Below, piece by piece: positions 7,338 through 15,941 of a stretch of DNA of 64,000 nucleotides (its first letter is position 1; every line of letters starts with the position of its first letter). Location: the NCBI RefSeq assembly GCF_016009175.1, contig NZ_JADUCM010000013.1:62001-126000 (forward strand). Direction: 5' to 3'. The stretch is from Pseudomonas alkylphenolica (GTDB taxonomy: Bacteria; Pseudomonadota; Gammaproteobacteria; Pseudomonadales; Pseudomonadaceae). The notes under the pieces are model-generated. The model was not told the origin of the DNA, did no database searches, and saw only the letters and a list, made by a program, of their open reading frames with translations. The position numbers and the translations under genes were made by a program.

Positions 7338-9332
7338 TTACGGGTCCATCCTACGCTGCTGGTAAATCCAGTCCACAATCTCCCCATCTGGGGTATAGCC
7401 ACTGACCGTCTCGCGCAACAATTGGCGAACCCGCCCGTAGTCATCTGCAGAAAGGGCTGTAAGCAGCTCACTGAGACGCTCTTTGAGCTGCTCCCAAGGC
7501 AAGTAGTCTTCATGAGCGCTCATGATCATCGGATGACGAGTTGCCACCACATTGTCACCTATCAGCAGCTCCTCATAGAGCTTTTCGCCAGGACGCAGCC
7601 CACTGAACTCTATAGCAATGTCACCGTGAGGGTTTCGCTCGGAACGGATACTCAACCCTGACAGGTGAATCATCTTTTCTGCGAGTTCGACGATTCTGAC
7701 CGGCTCGCCCATATCCAGAACGAACACGTCCCCCCCCTTTCCCATTGATCCCGCCTGAATCACCAGCTGTGCCGCCTCGGGAATAGTCATGAAGTATCGA
7801 GTGATCTTCGGATGGGTGACCGTCAACGGCCCGCCGGATTTGATCTGCTTGTAGAACAACGGAATGACCGACCCCGAAGACCCTAGGACATTGCCAAAGC
7901 GCACCATGGTAAAGCGCGTCTTGTTGACCTGCGAGACATTGCTGGTATCGCCAAACAACACTGGGGCAAGCTCGCTGCTAAGGGCCTGCAGAGTCATTTC
8001 CGCCAAACGCTTGGTACTGCCCATCACATTGGTCGGGCGCACCGCTTTGTCAGTGGAAATAAGCACAAAGTTTGATACGCCAGCTTGCAAGGCAGCCTGA
8101 GCAGTGTTGAGCGTACCAATGACATTGTTCAACACACCCTCGGCAATGTTGTGCTCAACCATAGGCACATGCTTGTACGCTGCAGCATGGTAGACCGTAT
8201 CAATGCGCCAGGTAGTCATGACATCGAGCAGCTGTGCCGGGTTACGCACCGAACCAAGGATAGGCAGGATCCGGGTCGAGAGCGACTCACGTGCGACGCG
8301 CTGCTCCAACTCGGAAAGTATGCTGTACAGGTTGAATTCGCTGTGTTCCAACAACAACAAGACCTTGGGCTTGTGCGTCAGTATCTGCCGACATAGCTCC
8401 GAACCGATCGACCCGCCGGCACCGGTAACCAGAACAGCCTGCTCCACCACACAATGGGCCAGCAGATCTTCCTGAGCAGGCACCGCATCACGCCCGAGCA
8501 AGTCGGCGATGTCCACTTCCTGCAAATCGTCCACCTTGACCCGACCGCTGGCCAGATCCATGAAACCGGGGATACTCCGTACGTGCAGCGGGAAGCCCTC
8601 GAGAAACTCGAGAATTTCACGTCGACGGGCACGCGTGGTGGACGGTATCGCCAGCAAAAGCTCTTCCGCCCCCGTCGCATCAATCATTTTCTGGATCTGA
8701 GCAGGGGTGTAGACCTGCAACCCGGAGATAACCCGATCGGCAATGCTAATGTCATCATCAATAAAAGCCACGGGACGCATGACCTTGCCTATGCGTAGTG
8801 CCGCCACCAACTGATTACCTGCTGCACCGGCGCCATAGATGGCCACCTTTGGCAAACCATCATCGCGGCTGGTGAAGGGCACATGCTGGGCAGCGGCAAA
8901 CCAGTCTCCTAAAAAGTACTGGCGCATGGCCAAACGCAAGCCGCCAACCATTACTAGGCTCAGCCACCAGTAGTTGAAGATAATTGAGCGCGGAACAATA
9001 TGCTGATGGTTGCTGGACCAATAAACGATGAAACCGAGAATCAGCGACGATAGACTGACCGCCTTGATAATTGCAATAAGTGCGTCGTTGCCAAAATAGC
9101 GCATCACGGCGCGGTACATCCCAAAACGAATGAACAACGGAATGGCAACTACCGGCGCACACAGAAATAGCCAGAGATGGTCACGGAACGGATTGGCCAA
9201 CTCCTCAATGCCCAGACGCACGACAAAGGCAAGCCACAAGGCCGCCCAGACCAACAGGATATCCGTCAGTACTTGTAGCAGACGCTTCTGACGACGCGGC
9301 AGACTCAGCAAAGATGCTCGCACTTTATCCAT
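7338..9332 (-). CDS. wbpM: Nucleotide-sugar 4,6-dehydratase, membrane-anchored (WbpM family)
   Basis: WbpM converts UDP-GlcNAc to its 4-keto-6-deoxy derivative, the precursor of D-QuiNAc and D-FucNAc. The 664-residue length, four N-terminal membrane segments (about 22-40, 53-70, 88-104, 118-135) and a first Rossmann fold (VAIYGAGAAGN, 163-173) precede the catalytic SDR domain with GAGGSIGSE (304-312). The catalytic segment STDKAVRPTNVMGSTK has Met437 where most SDRs have Tyr, followed by Lys441; this Met/Lys pattern is the known hallmark of WbpM. AGAGGGATT precedes the ATG. wbpL lies 60 bases upstream. It is the last gene of the Wzy-type set, as wbpM is in P. aeruginosa O-antigen loci. Confidence 0.95.
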   Translation of the reverse strand: MDKVRASLLSLPRRQKRLLQVLTDILLVWAALWLAFVVRLGIEELANPFRDHLWLFLCAPVVAIPLFIRFGMYRAVMRYFGNDALIAIIKAVSLSSLILGFIVYWSSNHQHIVPRSIIFNYWWLSLVMVGGLRLAMRQYFLGDWFAAAQHVPFTSRDDGLPKVAIYGAGAAGNQLVAALRIGKVMRPVAFIDDDISIADRVISGLQVYTPAQIQKMIDATGAEELLLAIPSTTRARRREILEFLEGFPLHVRSIPGFMDLASGRVKVDDLQEVDIADLLGRDAVPAQEDLLAHCVVEQAVLVTGAGGSIGSELCRQILTHKPKVLLLLEHSEFNLYSILSELEQRVARESLSTRILPILGSVRNPAQLLDVMTTWRIDTVYHAAAYKHVPMVEHNIAEGVLNNVIGTLNTAQAALQAGVSNFVLISTDKAVRPTNVMGSTKRLAEMTLQALSSELAPVLFGDTSNVSQVNKTRFTMVRFGNVLGSSGSVIPLFYKQIKSGGPLTVTHPKITRYFMTIPEAAQLVIQAGSMGKGGDVFVLDMGEPVRIVELAEKMIHLSGLSIRSERNPHGDIAIEFSGLRPGEKLYEELLIGDNVVATRHPMIMSAHEDYLPWEQLKERLSELLTALSADDYGRVRQLLRETVSGYTPDGEIVDWIYQQRRMDP

Positions 9333-9392
9333 AATCCCTCTGAACTCTCTGATAATTCACCCGTATCTTCAAACGTAGACACAATGCAGTAG

Positions 9393-10403
9393 CTACTCGA
9401 GTTGACCCGCACGATAGCGCATCGCTAGAACAACCAGTGGTATATAGGCGATGAGCAAACCGAGTACGCCGTCGAGTTTCAGAAGCACGACGCACAAGGA
9501 AATTGGCAACAACCAGAATATATTCAATGCAGCAACCATCAAGGTCACCGGCAAGTGCTTGCCATGTTGACGGGATGCAAACTGGTAGGCGTGACTACGA
9601 TGGGCTTCATAAACCCTGTCACCACGGGCCAATCGGCGAAGCAAGGTAAAGGTAGCGTCAACGATGAACACACCGAGCAAAATAAGCCAACACCAAAACA
9701 ACTCAGAAGATACCCAAGCTGCTTGCAGCGACAACGCCCCGAGGATGATCCCGAGAAAACCACTGCCCGCATCGCCCATAAAAATCCGTGCCGGCGGGAA
9801 GTTCCAGAAAAGGAACCCGGCAACTGCCATCGCCAGTAACAGCGGCAGAATCACAAGGCTCGTGGCGCCAGCGATCCAGTACAACAGGCAGGCTCCCAGG
9901 CATGCCGTGATCGCCTCGACACTAGCGATACCGTCAATACCATCCATGAAGTTATAGAGATTGAGCAGCCACACGAGGTACAAAGCAGCCAGAACCGCAC
10001 CAAACCAACCAAGGTCGATCTGCAACCCAACGACCTGGAGAGCCGGCAACCCACCCAGCCAACCCAGTACCCAGGCAGCACCAATAAAATGCCCCAACAA
10101 CCGCCAACGAGCAGCAATATGGCCGTGGTCATCCATGAACCCAAGGAGGGCAATCAAAGCACCGGCTCCGGAAAGCGCGATCAGCATATCAGTGTCAGCA
10201 AAGCCGATTATTCCCAGGATGGCCAACGAACCAAGAAATGCCGCGACGATTGCCACTCCACCACCTCTCGGCGTCGGAACGGTGTGGGAACTGCGGGCAT
10301 TGGGAATATCGATGATGCTTTTAGCCAACGCATATCGTCGAAGCGACGCCGTCAACAACAGCGAACCCAGTAAAACAACAGGAAACAACCACCAGAGACT
10401 CAT
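9393..10403 (-). CDS. wbpL: Undecaprenyl-phosphate N-acetylhexosamine-1-phosphate transferase, initiating enzyme
   Basis: This polytopic membrane enzyme (336 residues, about 10-11 hydrophobic segments) starts the O-unit by moving an N-acetylaminosugar-1-phosphate from its UDP form to undecaprenyl phosphate. MraY/WecA family motifs are visible: PNARSSHTVPTPRGGG near the N-terminus, GFMDD (about 107-111), NLYNFMDGIDGIA (about 148-160), FMGDAGSGFLG (about 208-218) and the late RSHAYQ loop with several His. The ATG overlaps the wbpV stop (ATGA). In P. aeruginosa WbpL starts both A-band and B-band chains; one enzyme could likewise serve both export systems here, which is inference. Confidence 0.93.
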   Translation of the reverse strand: MSLWWLFPVVLLGSLLLTASLRRYALAKSIIDIPNARSSHTVPTPRGGGVAIVAAFLGSLAILGIIGFADTDMLIALSGAGALIALLGFMDDHGHIAARWRLLGHFIGAAWVLGWLGGLPALQVVGLQIDLGWFGAVLAALYLVWLLNLYNFMDGIDGIASVEAITACLGACLLYWIAGATSLVILPLLLAMAVAGFLFWNFPPARIFMGDAGSGFLGIILGALSLQAAWVSSELFWCWLILLGVFIVDATFTLLRRLARGDRVYEAHRSHAYQFASRQHGKHLPVTLMVAALNIFWLLPISLCVVLLKLDGVLGLLIAYIPLVVLAMRYRAGQLE

Positions 10404-11368
10404 TTTCTTTTATTTTCCTGATAGTACCGGGCTGCGCGTTTCAAAGCTTCATCCACTCCCACTGGTGGTACCCAGCCCAACAAAGCCCGGGTTTTCTCGA
10501 TATCTACTTGCAATGAGCCACACAACCGCTGAGACAACGAACGCTTACCCAGCATCACAGCGCCGGCTTGCAGCCACCCGGCCGGAACCGGCAGCAGACG
10601 TGCGGATTTGCCCAGCGCCAGCGCCATTTTGCGTAACAGCTGAGTTGTCGACAGGTCTTCGCCATCGCTGACGAGAAAAATCTGATTGGCTGCGCCCGGA
10701 TGAGTCATACAGGTCACTAGCAAATCCACAAGGTTATCCAGGGCAACCAGGCTACGACGGTTGTCGATTGCCCCGAAGGGTAATGGCACTCCTTTGTCGA
10801 GCCAGCGCATCATTGCCTGGAAGTTGGCCTTGACCCCTGGCCCATACACAAGCACCGGCCGCACGATTACCACCTCCATGCCGGTATCCTTACCGAGACG
10901 GAGCAGTCCGTGCTCGGCTTCCATTTTCGACACGCCATAAGGGTCCATAGGCGCCGGCACGTCGTCAGCCCGGTAAGCATGGCCGCGCTCGGTTCCCTCT
11001 CCATTGACCTTGATCGAACTGACGAAAATGAAGCGTTTTACCCCCACTTCAGCTGCCTGACGCGCCAACTCCAACGTACCATCAACATTGACTTTACGAA
11101 ATGCGGCAAGCGGGTCGACTGCAGTGTCGTTCATGACATGAACGCGCGCCGCACAATGGATCACAACGTCACAACCAGTAAGCGACGCTCTCCAGTCATG
11201 CACTTGACCCAAGCTCTCAAAGCGAACAGTTGACACAGGCACATCCGGTGTCTTGGCATTACTACGCAATGCCGCAATTACCGGAACGGCCTCTGCTGTA
11301 AGCCTTTTCAGAATTGCCTGACCTACAAAACCGCTTGCACCGGTCAAGAAAACGGATTGCGGCATCAT
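10400..11368 (-). CDS. wbpV: NAD-dependent epimerase/reductase, probable UDP-4-keto-6-deoxy-GlcNAc C4 reductase
   Basis: An extended SDR of 322 residues with the nucleotide motif TGASGFVGQA (9-18), VSSIKVNGEG around the catalytic Ser, and the active-site YGVSK (Tyr and Lys). In P. aeruginosa O6 the homologous WbpV reduces the WbpM product to UDP-D-QuiNAc; the same neighbours wbpL and wbpM follow here. D-FucNAc is the alternative product, depending on which face of C4 is reduced, and sequence reading cannot decide. The ATG overlaps the stop of the upstream glycosyltransferase by one base (TAATG) and the stop overlaps wbpL, so the three are co-translated. Confidence 0.8.
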   Translation of the reverse strand: MMPQSVFLTGASGFVGQAILKRLTAEAVPVIAALRSNAKTPDVPVSTVRFESLGQVHDWRASLTGCDVVIHCAARVHVMNDTAVDPLAAFRKVNVDGTLELARQAAEVGVKRFIFVSSIKVNGEGTERGHAYRADDVPAPMDPYGVSKMEAEHGLLRLGKDTGMEVVIVRPVLVYGPGVKANFQAMMRWLDKGVPLPFGAIDNRRSLVALDNLVDLLVTCMTHPGAANQIFLVSDGEDLSTTQLLRKMALALGKSARLLPVPAGWLQAGAVMLGKRSLSQRLCGSLQVDIEKTRALLGWVPPVGVDEALKRAARYYQENKRK

Positions 11369-12618
11369 TACCCTGCCTTGCGTAAAGTTGCGTGGCGAAA
11401 AAGATTCTCCAACCGTGCCATCAGCACCGGCTTGGAATATTGCTGCTGGTAGTACTGACGCCCTGCCTCCCCCATCTGCCGGCGTTTTTCCAAGGAAGTC
11501 ATCGCCAACTGCTCTGTGATTCGCGCCAGCGCCTCCCCATTGCCTGACTCGCAGGCATAGCCTGCTCCCGACTCCTCGATTACTCGCGCAGCCTCACCGT
11601 TGATCATGCCAAGAATCGGTCGACCCGATGCGAGATAAGCCTGCACCTTACCTGGGATGGTTTTCTCAAAAACATCATTGGTACGCAAAGACACCAGCAA
11701 GGCATCGGCCTGAGCGAACAATCCCGGCATGGCCTCTAGAGGATGGCGACCCAACAGCTGAACATTGTCAAGACCCCTGCTCGCTACCTGCTCTGCCAGC
11801 CAACCGCTCATCCGGCCGTCACCGACTATTACCCAACGTACCGCCACCCGCTCACGCAGGGACAGAGCGGCATCGATCACTGCTGGAAAATCCTGCGCCT
11901 CACCAAGATTTCCCGCGAACACCACGGTGAACACAGCAGGATCATGCTCGATCAAACTCTGTCCCTGTGCCGCGGCCGCTGAAAATTCATCTTCAGCCCA
12001 ACTTGGGAAGTACACCAGGCGCTCGGCCTGGATCCCTCGGGTACAGTAGTGTCGAACATTGTCAGAAAAACCATGCGACTGCAGCAACAAGTAGTCACTG
12101 CGGTTATAGACCCAGGAAACCACCTTGCCAACCAACCCCAGCAATCGAGGGTGATGCAAAACGTTCACCGCTCTCAAGGTTTCCGGCCATAAGTCCAAAA
12201 CCCAGACAAACACCGGGGCTTGCTTCAAACGACCAATCACTACCGCAGGGATAGCTGCCATAATCGGTGAAACTGCATAGACGAACACCGTATCAAACTT
12301 TCTGCCGCGCAACTTGAAAACGCCCAAACTGGAAGCCAAAAGAAAAAATGACAAATAGTTGAGCACCAGTCGCCAGGCACGCTTGCCTCGCGGAACCAGA
12401 GGCACACGCACCACCTCTGCCCCCGCATAGCTAGCAAACTCTTCCGGGTTGTCGCGGTAGGCCTGGAATACATCGCCCTCCGGGTAGTTTGGCAATCCGG
12501 TCAGCACCGTAACTTCGTGACCTTTGGCCGAAAAATCACGGACCAAATCGTTGATCCGCATGTTTTCCGGCCAAAAGTATTGCGTCACTACCAAAACGCG
12601 TAGTTTTTCTTCGGCCAT
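11368..12618 (-). CDS. wbuB: Glycosyltransferase family 4, probable L-FucNAc transferase (WbuB/WbjE type)
   Basis: A cytoplasmic GT-B glycosyltransferase of 416 residues. The N-terminal domain starts LRVLVVTQYFWPENMRINDL, the C-terminal donor domain has VFAGNLGEAQDF and the GT4 segment FEKTIPGKVQAYLASGRPIL with the conserved Glu. WbuB homologues follow the fnlABC genes in E. coli O26 and P. aeruginosa O11 (wbjE) and add L-FucNAc to the lipid-linked first sugar; that assignment is by family and by position. I use the ATG at 12618; a GTG two codons upstream is possible. fnlC ends 12 bases upstream. Confidence 0.85.
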   Translation of the reverse strand: MAEEKLRVLVVTQYFWPENMRINDLVRDFSAKGHEVTVLTGLPNYPEGDVFQAYRDNPEEFASYAGAEVVRVPLVPRGKRAWRLVLNYLSFFLLASSLGVFKLRGRKFDTVFVYAVSPIMAAIPAVVIGRLKQAPVFVWVLDLWPETLRAVNVLHHPRLLGLVGKVVSWVYNRSDYLLLQSHGFSDNVRHYCTRGIQAERLVYFPSWAEDEFSAAAAQGQSLIEHDPAVFTVVFAGNLGEAQDFPAVIDAALSLRERVAVRWVIVGDGRMSGWLAEQVASRGLDNVQLLGRHPLEAMPGLFAQADALLVSLRTNDVFEKTIPGKVQAYLASGRPILGMINGEAARVIEESGAGYACESGNGEALARITEQLAMTSLEKRRQMGEAGRQYYQQQYSKPVLMARLENLFRHATLRKAG

Positions 12619-12630
12619 TGCCACACCCAG

Positions 12631-13761
12631 TTAATAGCGCTTCCAGACGACACGATTCACGTAGTCGGTATAACTGTGCACAATGCGCACAACCTTGTCC
12701 GAGACGTTAGGCATGCTGTAATCCTCGACCAAGCGCAAGCTGCGTTCATCGCCCCGGGCCTGGCTCTCGAGAATACTCAAGGCTTGTATCACCCGGTCGA
12801 CTTCAAGGCCAACCATCATAGCAGCAGCTTCTTCCATGCCTTCAGGACGCTCGTGCGCTTCACGAATGTTCAACGCCGGGAAGTTCAGGATCGAAGCCTC
12901 TTCATTGATCGTGCCACTATCCGAAAGAACAGCCTTGGCTTCAAGCTGCAACTTGTTGTAGTCCTTGAATCCCAAAGGCTTCAACAGGCGCACATTGGCA
13001 TGAAAGATAACCCCCATCGCGTCCACTCGCTTTTGCGTACGGGGATGAGTAGAGACGATTACCGGGAAACCGAATTGCTCTGCGACGGTATTTAGAACGT
13101 CGACGAGCTTTAGAAAGTTTTTGTCCGAGTCGATGTTCTCTTCGCGATGGGCACTGACAACAAAGAACTTACCGGACTCGAGGCTGAGGCGGGTCAATAC
13201 ATCGGAGGCATCGATACCGCTGCGATAATGGTTGAGTACTTCGAACATTGGACTGCCGGTCTTGATGACTCGATCGGGTGGCAGGCCTTCGCGCAACAGA
13301 TAGTCTCGAGCAATGGTGCTATATGTCAGGTTGATATCCGCAGTGTGATCAACGATGCGTCGATTGATCTCTTCCGGCACACGCATATCGAAACAGCGAT
13401 TACCCGCTTCCATATGGAAAGTCGGAATCTTGCGTCTTTTCGCTGGCAACACGGCCATACAACTGTTCGTGTCACCCAGCACCAACAACGCTTCTGGCTG
13501 CACTTCGGCAAGTACCCGGTCGACGGAAATGATCACATTGCCGATTGTCTCGGCGCCTGTCGCCCCCGCCGCATTCAAGAAGTGATCCGGCTTACGGATG
13601 TTGAGGTCCTGGAAGAAGATCTCATTGAGCTCGTAATCGTAGTTCTGGCCGGTATGAACCAGAATGTGCTCGCAATGCTCATCAAGCTTGGCCATCACCC
13701 GCGACAGGCGAATGATTTCCGGGCGGGTTCCCACCACTGTTACAACTTTCATCTTTTTCAT
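12631..13761 (-). CDS. fnlC: UDP-N-acetyl-L-fucosamine synthase, C2 epimerase
   Basis: A WecB-type non-hydrolysing UDP-sugar 2-epimerase of 376 residues (WbjD in P. aeruginosa O11). It carries out the last step to UDP-L-FucNAc, epimerising UDP-N-acetyl-L-pneumosamine at C2. Visible family marks are VVGTRPEIIRLSRV (9-22), VLGDTNSCMAVLPAKR, FHMEAGNRCFDMRVPEEINR, SAHREENID and SDSGTINEEA. ATG with AGGA upstream. It lies between fnlB and wbuB with short gaps (23 and 12 bases), and the trio fnlA-fnlB-fnlC is complete, so the pathway should work. Confidence 0.93.
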   Translation of the reverse strand: MKKMKVVTVVGTRPEIIRLSRVMAKLDEHCEHILVHTGQNYDYELNEIFFQDLNIRKPDHFLNAAGATGAETIGNVIISVDRVLAEVQPEALLVLGDTNSCMAVLPAKRRKIPTFHMEAGNRCFDMRVPEEINRRIVDHTADINLTYSTIARDYLLREGLPPDRVIKTGSPMFEVLNHYRSGIDASDVLTRLSLESGKFFVVSAHREENIDSDKNFLKLVDVLNTVAEQFGFPVIVSTHPRTQKRVDAMGVIFHANVRLLKPLGFKDYNKLQLEAKAVLSDSGTINEEASILNFPALNIREAHERPEGMEEAAAMMVGLEVDRVIQALSILESQARGDERSLRLVEDYSMPNVSDKVVRIVHSYTDYVNRVVWKRY

Positions 13762-13784
13762 TGCAGTGTCCTGTTAACAGCGGC

Positions 13785-14903
13785 TCAGGCTTCGGTGCCC
13801 ACCGGCCGAGCGTAGGTATCCGGGTGCTCGCGATCAAAAATTTCATTGGCCCAGAGCATCACGATCATTTCGTCATCACCGACGTTGGTGATGTCATGGG
13901 TCCAGCCTGGTACGGTTTCGACGATTTCCGGCTGTTCACCAGTGGTAAACAGTTCATAGAACTCGCCAGAAACGATATGACGGAAACGGAAGCAGGCCTT
14001 GCCCTTGATGACCAGGAATTTTTCCGTCTTGGAATGATGGTAGTGCCCGCCGCGGGTAATACCGGGATGCGCGGTGAAATAGGAGAACTGACCAGCATTC
14101 GGGGTCTTGAGCATCTCCACGAATACGCCACGCGGATCACCATACTTGGGAACCTCGTAAGTGAAGCGCTCAGGCGGCAGATAGCTCAGGTAAGTCGAGT
14201 ACAGGGCACGGACCAATCCCGTGCCCACTGGCTCGGTGATCATGGTCTTGCGGCTATCGCGGAACGCTGCCAACTGTTCGCCCAGTTCCCCAACGGTAAT
14301 ACTGTACTGCGGGGCAACACTGACAAAGGGTTCGCCCGCCAGCTTGCCATCCATCACCGCGATGAAGTGACCGACTACGTCATCGATATAGACGAGATTG
14401 ATAGGCGCCTGCGGGTCATTGATCTGGATTGGCAGATCACGTGCAATGTTGTTGCAAAAGGTCGCCACTGCCGAGTTGTAGTTCGGCCGCGCCCACTTGC
14501 CGAACACATTAGGCAAGCGGAACAAGTGCACGGCTGAACCGTGAGCTGACTTGAGGTCGAGCAGGACCTGTTCAGCACCACGCTTGCTGCTGCCGTAGGG
14601 ATTATCCAGTTCCGCCTGGCTGGAGGACGTGTACAACACCGGCACCTGACGCCCACTGGCCTTGACTGCATCGCACAATGCACGAGTCAGGTCGGTGTTA
14701 CCGGCTTGAAACTCCTGCGGGTCCTGGGGGCGATTGACCCCCGCCAAATGAAAAATGAAATCCGCTTGCCCAACCAGGCCAACGAGGCTTGCCAGCGAAT
14801 CGTCGCGGGTAAAGCGCAGTACTTCGACGTCGCTGCGCTCACCGAGGTGAGCGATCAGATTCTGGCCGACAAAACCATTAGCGCCTGTAATCAGAACCTT
14901 CAT
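13785..14903 (-). CDS. fnlB: UDP-L-FucNAc pathway reductase with cupin domain (WbjC)
   Basis: Residues 1-240 form an SDR (ITGANGFVGQNL at 5-16; TSSSQAE and YGSSK for the active site) and the rest a cupin-like domain with TRGGHYHHSKTEKFLVIKG. Together with FnlA it turns UDP-GlcNAc-derived keto sugars into the L-talo/L-pneumo intermediates: reduction at C4 after epimerisation. The length of 372 residues matches WbjC/FnlB/CapF proteins. GAGGAG precedes the ATG by six bases, and only three bases separate it from fnlA. Confidence 0.93.
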   Translation of the reverse strand: MKVLITGANGFVGQNLIAHLGERSDVEVLRFTRDDSLASLVGLVGQADFIFHLAGVNRPQDPQEFQAGNTDLTRALCDAVKASGRQVPVLYTSSSQAELDNPYGSSKRGAEQVLLDLKSAHGSAVHLFRLPNVFGKWARPNYNSAVATFCNNIARDLPIQINDPQAPINLVYIDDVVGHFIAVMDGKLAGEPFVSVAPQYSITVGELGEQLAAFRDSRKTMITEPVGTGLVRALYSTYLSYLPPERFTYEVPKYGDPRGVFVEMLKTPNAGQFSYFTAHPGITRGGHYHHSKTEKFLVIKGKACFRFRHIVSGEFYELFTTGEQPEIVETVPGWTHDITNVGDDEMIVMLWANEIFDREHPDTYARPVGTEA

Positions 14904-14906
14904 TGC

Positions 14907-15941
14907 TTACTCCTCTGGCGTTGCGTATTCGCCGCGCTGAATGGCTCGCATGAAGTCCAGCTTGAGCAACAACTGCTGCATGCCTTGCACGTCCAGACGC
15001 TCAGTATTGTGTGAGTTGTAATCTTCGGTGCGGGAGATCTTGGTTTCGCCGAGTTCGACAAATTTGGCGTAGTTCAGATCGCGCAGGTCAGGTGGCACAC
15101 GGAAGTACTCGCCCATGTCCTCGGCGCAGGCCATCTCTTCCCGGCTGAGCAGTGCTTCATAGAGCTTCTCGCCGTGGCGGGTACCAATAACCTGGATCGG
15201 GTGTTCCGGCTTGCCGACCAGAGCGGTCAATGCCTGGGCCAGGACTTCCACTGTGGCCGCCGGCGCCTTCTGCACGAACAGGTCACCATTGTTACCGTGT
15301 TTGAACGCGTAGAGCACCAGGTCGACGGCGTCGGCCAGGGTCATCATGAAACGCGTCATGTTCGGATCGGTAAGGGTCAGGGCCTTGTCGGCACGAATCT
15401 GTTCAATGAACAGCGGAATGACCGAACCACGGGAAGCCATGACGTTGCCGTAGCGGGTACCGCAAATGACGGTCTTGGTTTCATCGACGTTGCGTGACTT
15501 GGCGACCATGACCTTTTCCATCATCGCTTTGGAAATACCCATGGCGTTGATCGGATAGACCGCCTTGTCGGTGCTCAGGCACACGACGCGCTTCACTTCA
15601 TTCTGAATCGCGGCCTCGAGCAGGTTTTCGGTACCCAACACGTTGGTCTTGACCGCTTCCATTGGGTGAAACTCGCAGGAAGGTACTTGTTTAAGAGCGG
15701 CCGCGTGGAAGATGTAGTCAACACCACGGGTGGCGTTCAGCACGCTCTGGTAGTCGCGAACATCGCCGATATAAAACTTCAGCTTGGAACTACCATAGCG
15801 CTTGCGCATGTCGTCCTGCTTTTTCTCGTCTCGGCTGAAGATACGAACTTCGGCTATATCGGTATCGAGAAAGCGTTTAAGCACAGCATTGCCAAAAGAA
15901 CCAGTACCGCCGGTAATCAGTAACTTTTTGCCTTTAAACAT
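14907..15941 (-). CDS. fnlA: UDP-GlcNAc 4,6-dehydratase / 5-epimerase (WbjB, CapE type)
   Basis: First enzyme of UDP-L-FucNAc synthesis. A soluble SDR of 344 residues with ITGGTGSFGNAVL near the N-terminus, HAAALKQVPSCE, and the active-site segment STDKAVYPINAMGISK, again Met in place of the SDR Tyr as in this inverting dehydratase family. An upstream in-frame ATG at 16046 lies inside the preceding glycosyltransferase; the ATG at 15941 follows AAGGAAAAGATC and gives the usual MFKGKKLLITGG start. It overlaps the end of the GT4 gene by eight bases. fnlB and fnlC follow at once. Confidence 0.94.
   Translation of the reverse strand: MFKGKKLLITGGTGSFGNAVLKRFLDTDIAEVRIFSRDEKKQDDMRKRYGSSKLKFYIGDVRDYQSVLNATRGVDYIFHAAALKQVPSCEFHPMEAVKTNVLGTENLLEAAIQNEVKRVVCLSTDKAVYPINAMGISKAMMEKVMVAKSRNVDETKTVICGTRYGNVMASRGSVIPLFIEQIRADKALTLTDPNMTRFMMTLADAVDLVLYAFKHGNNGDLFVQKAPAATVEVLAQALTALVGKPEHPIQVIGTRHGEKLYEALLSREEMACAEDMGEYFRVPPDLRDLNYAKFVELGETKISRTEDYNSHNTERLDVQGMQQLLLKLDFMRAIQRGEYATPEE

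Noticed and set aside
7133..7513. Possible small gene after wbpM (126 codons, minus strand)
   Set aside because: Overlaps the 3' end of wbpM in another frame, lacks a ribosome site and has no family pattern; treated as non-coding.
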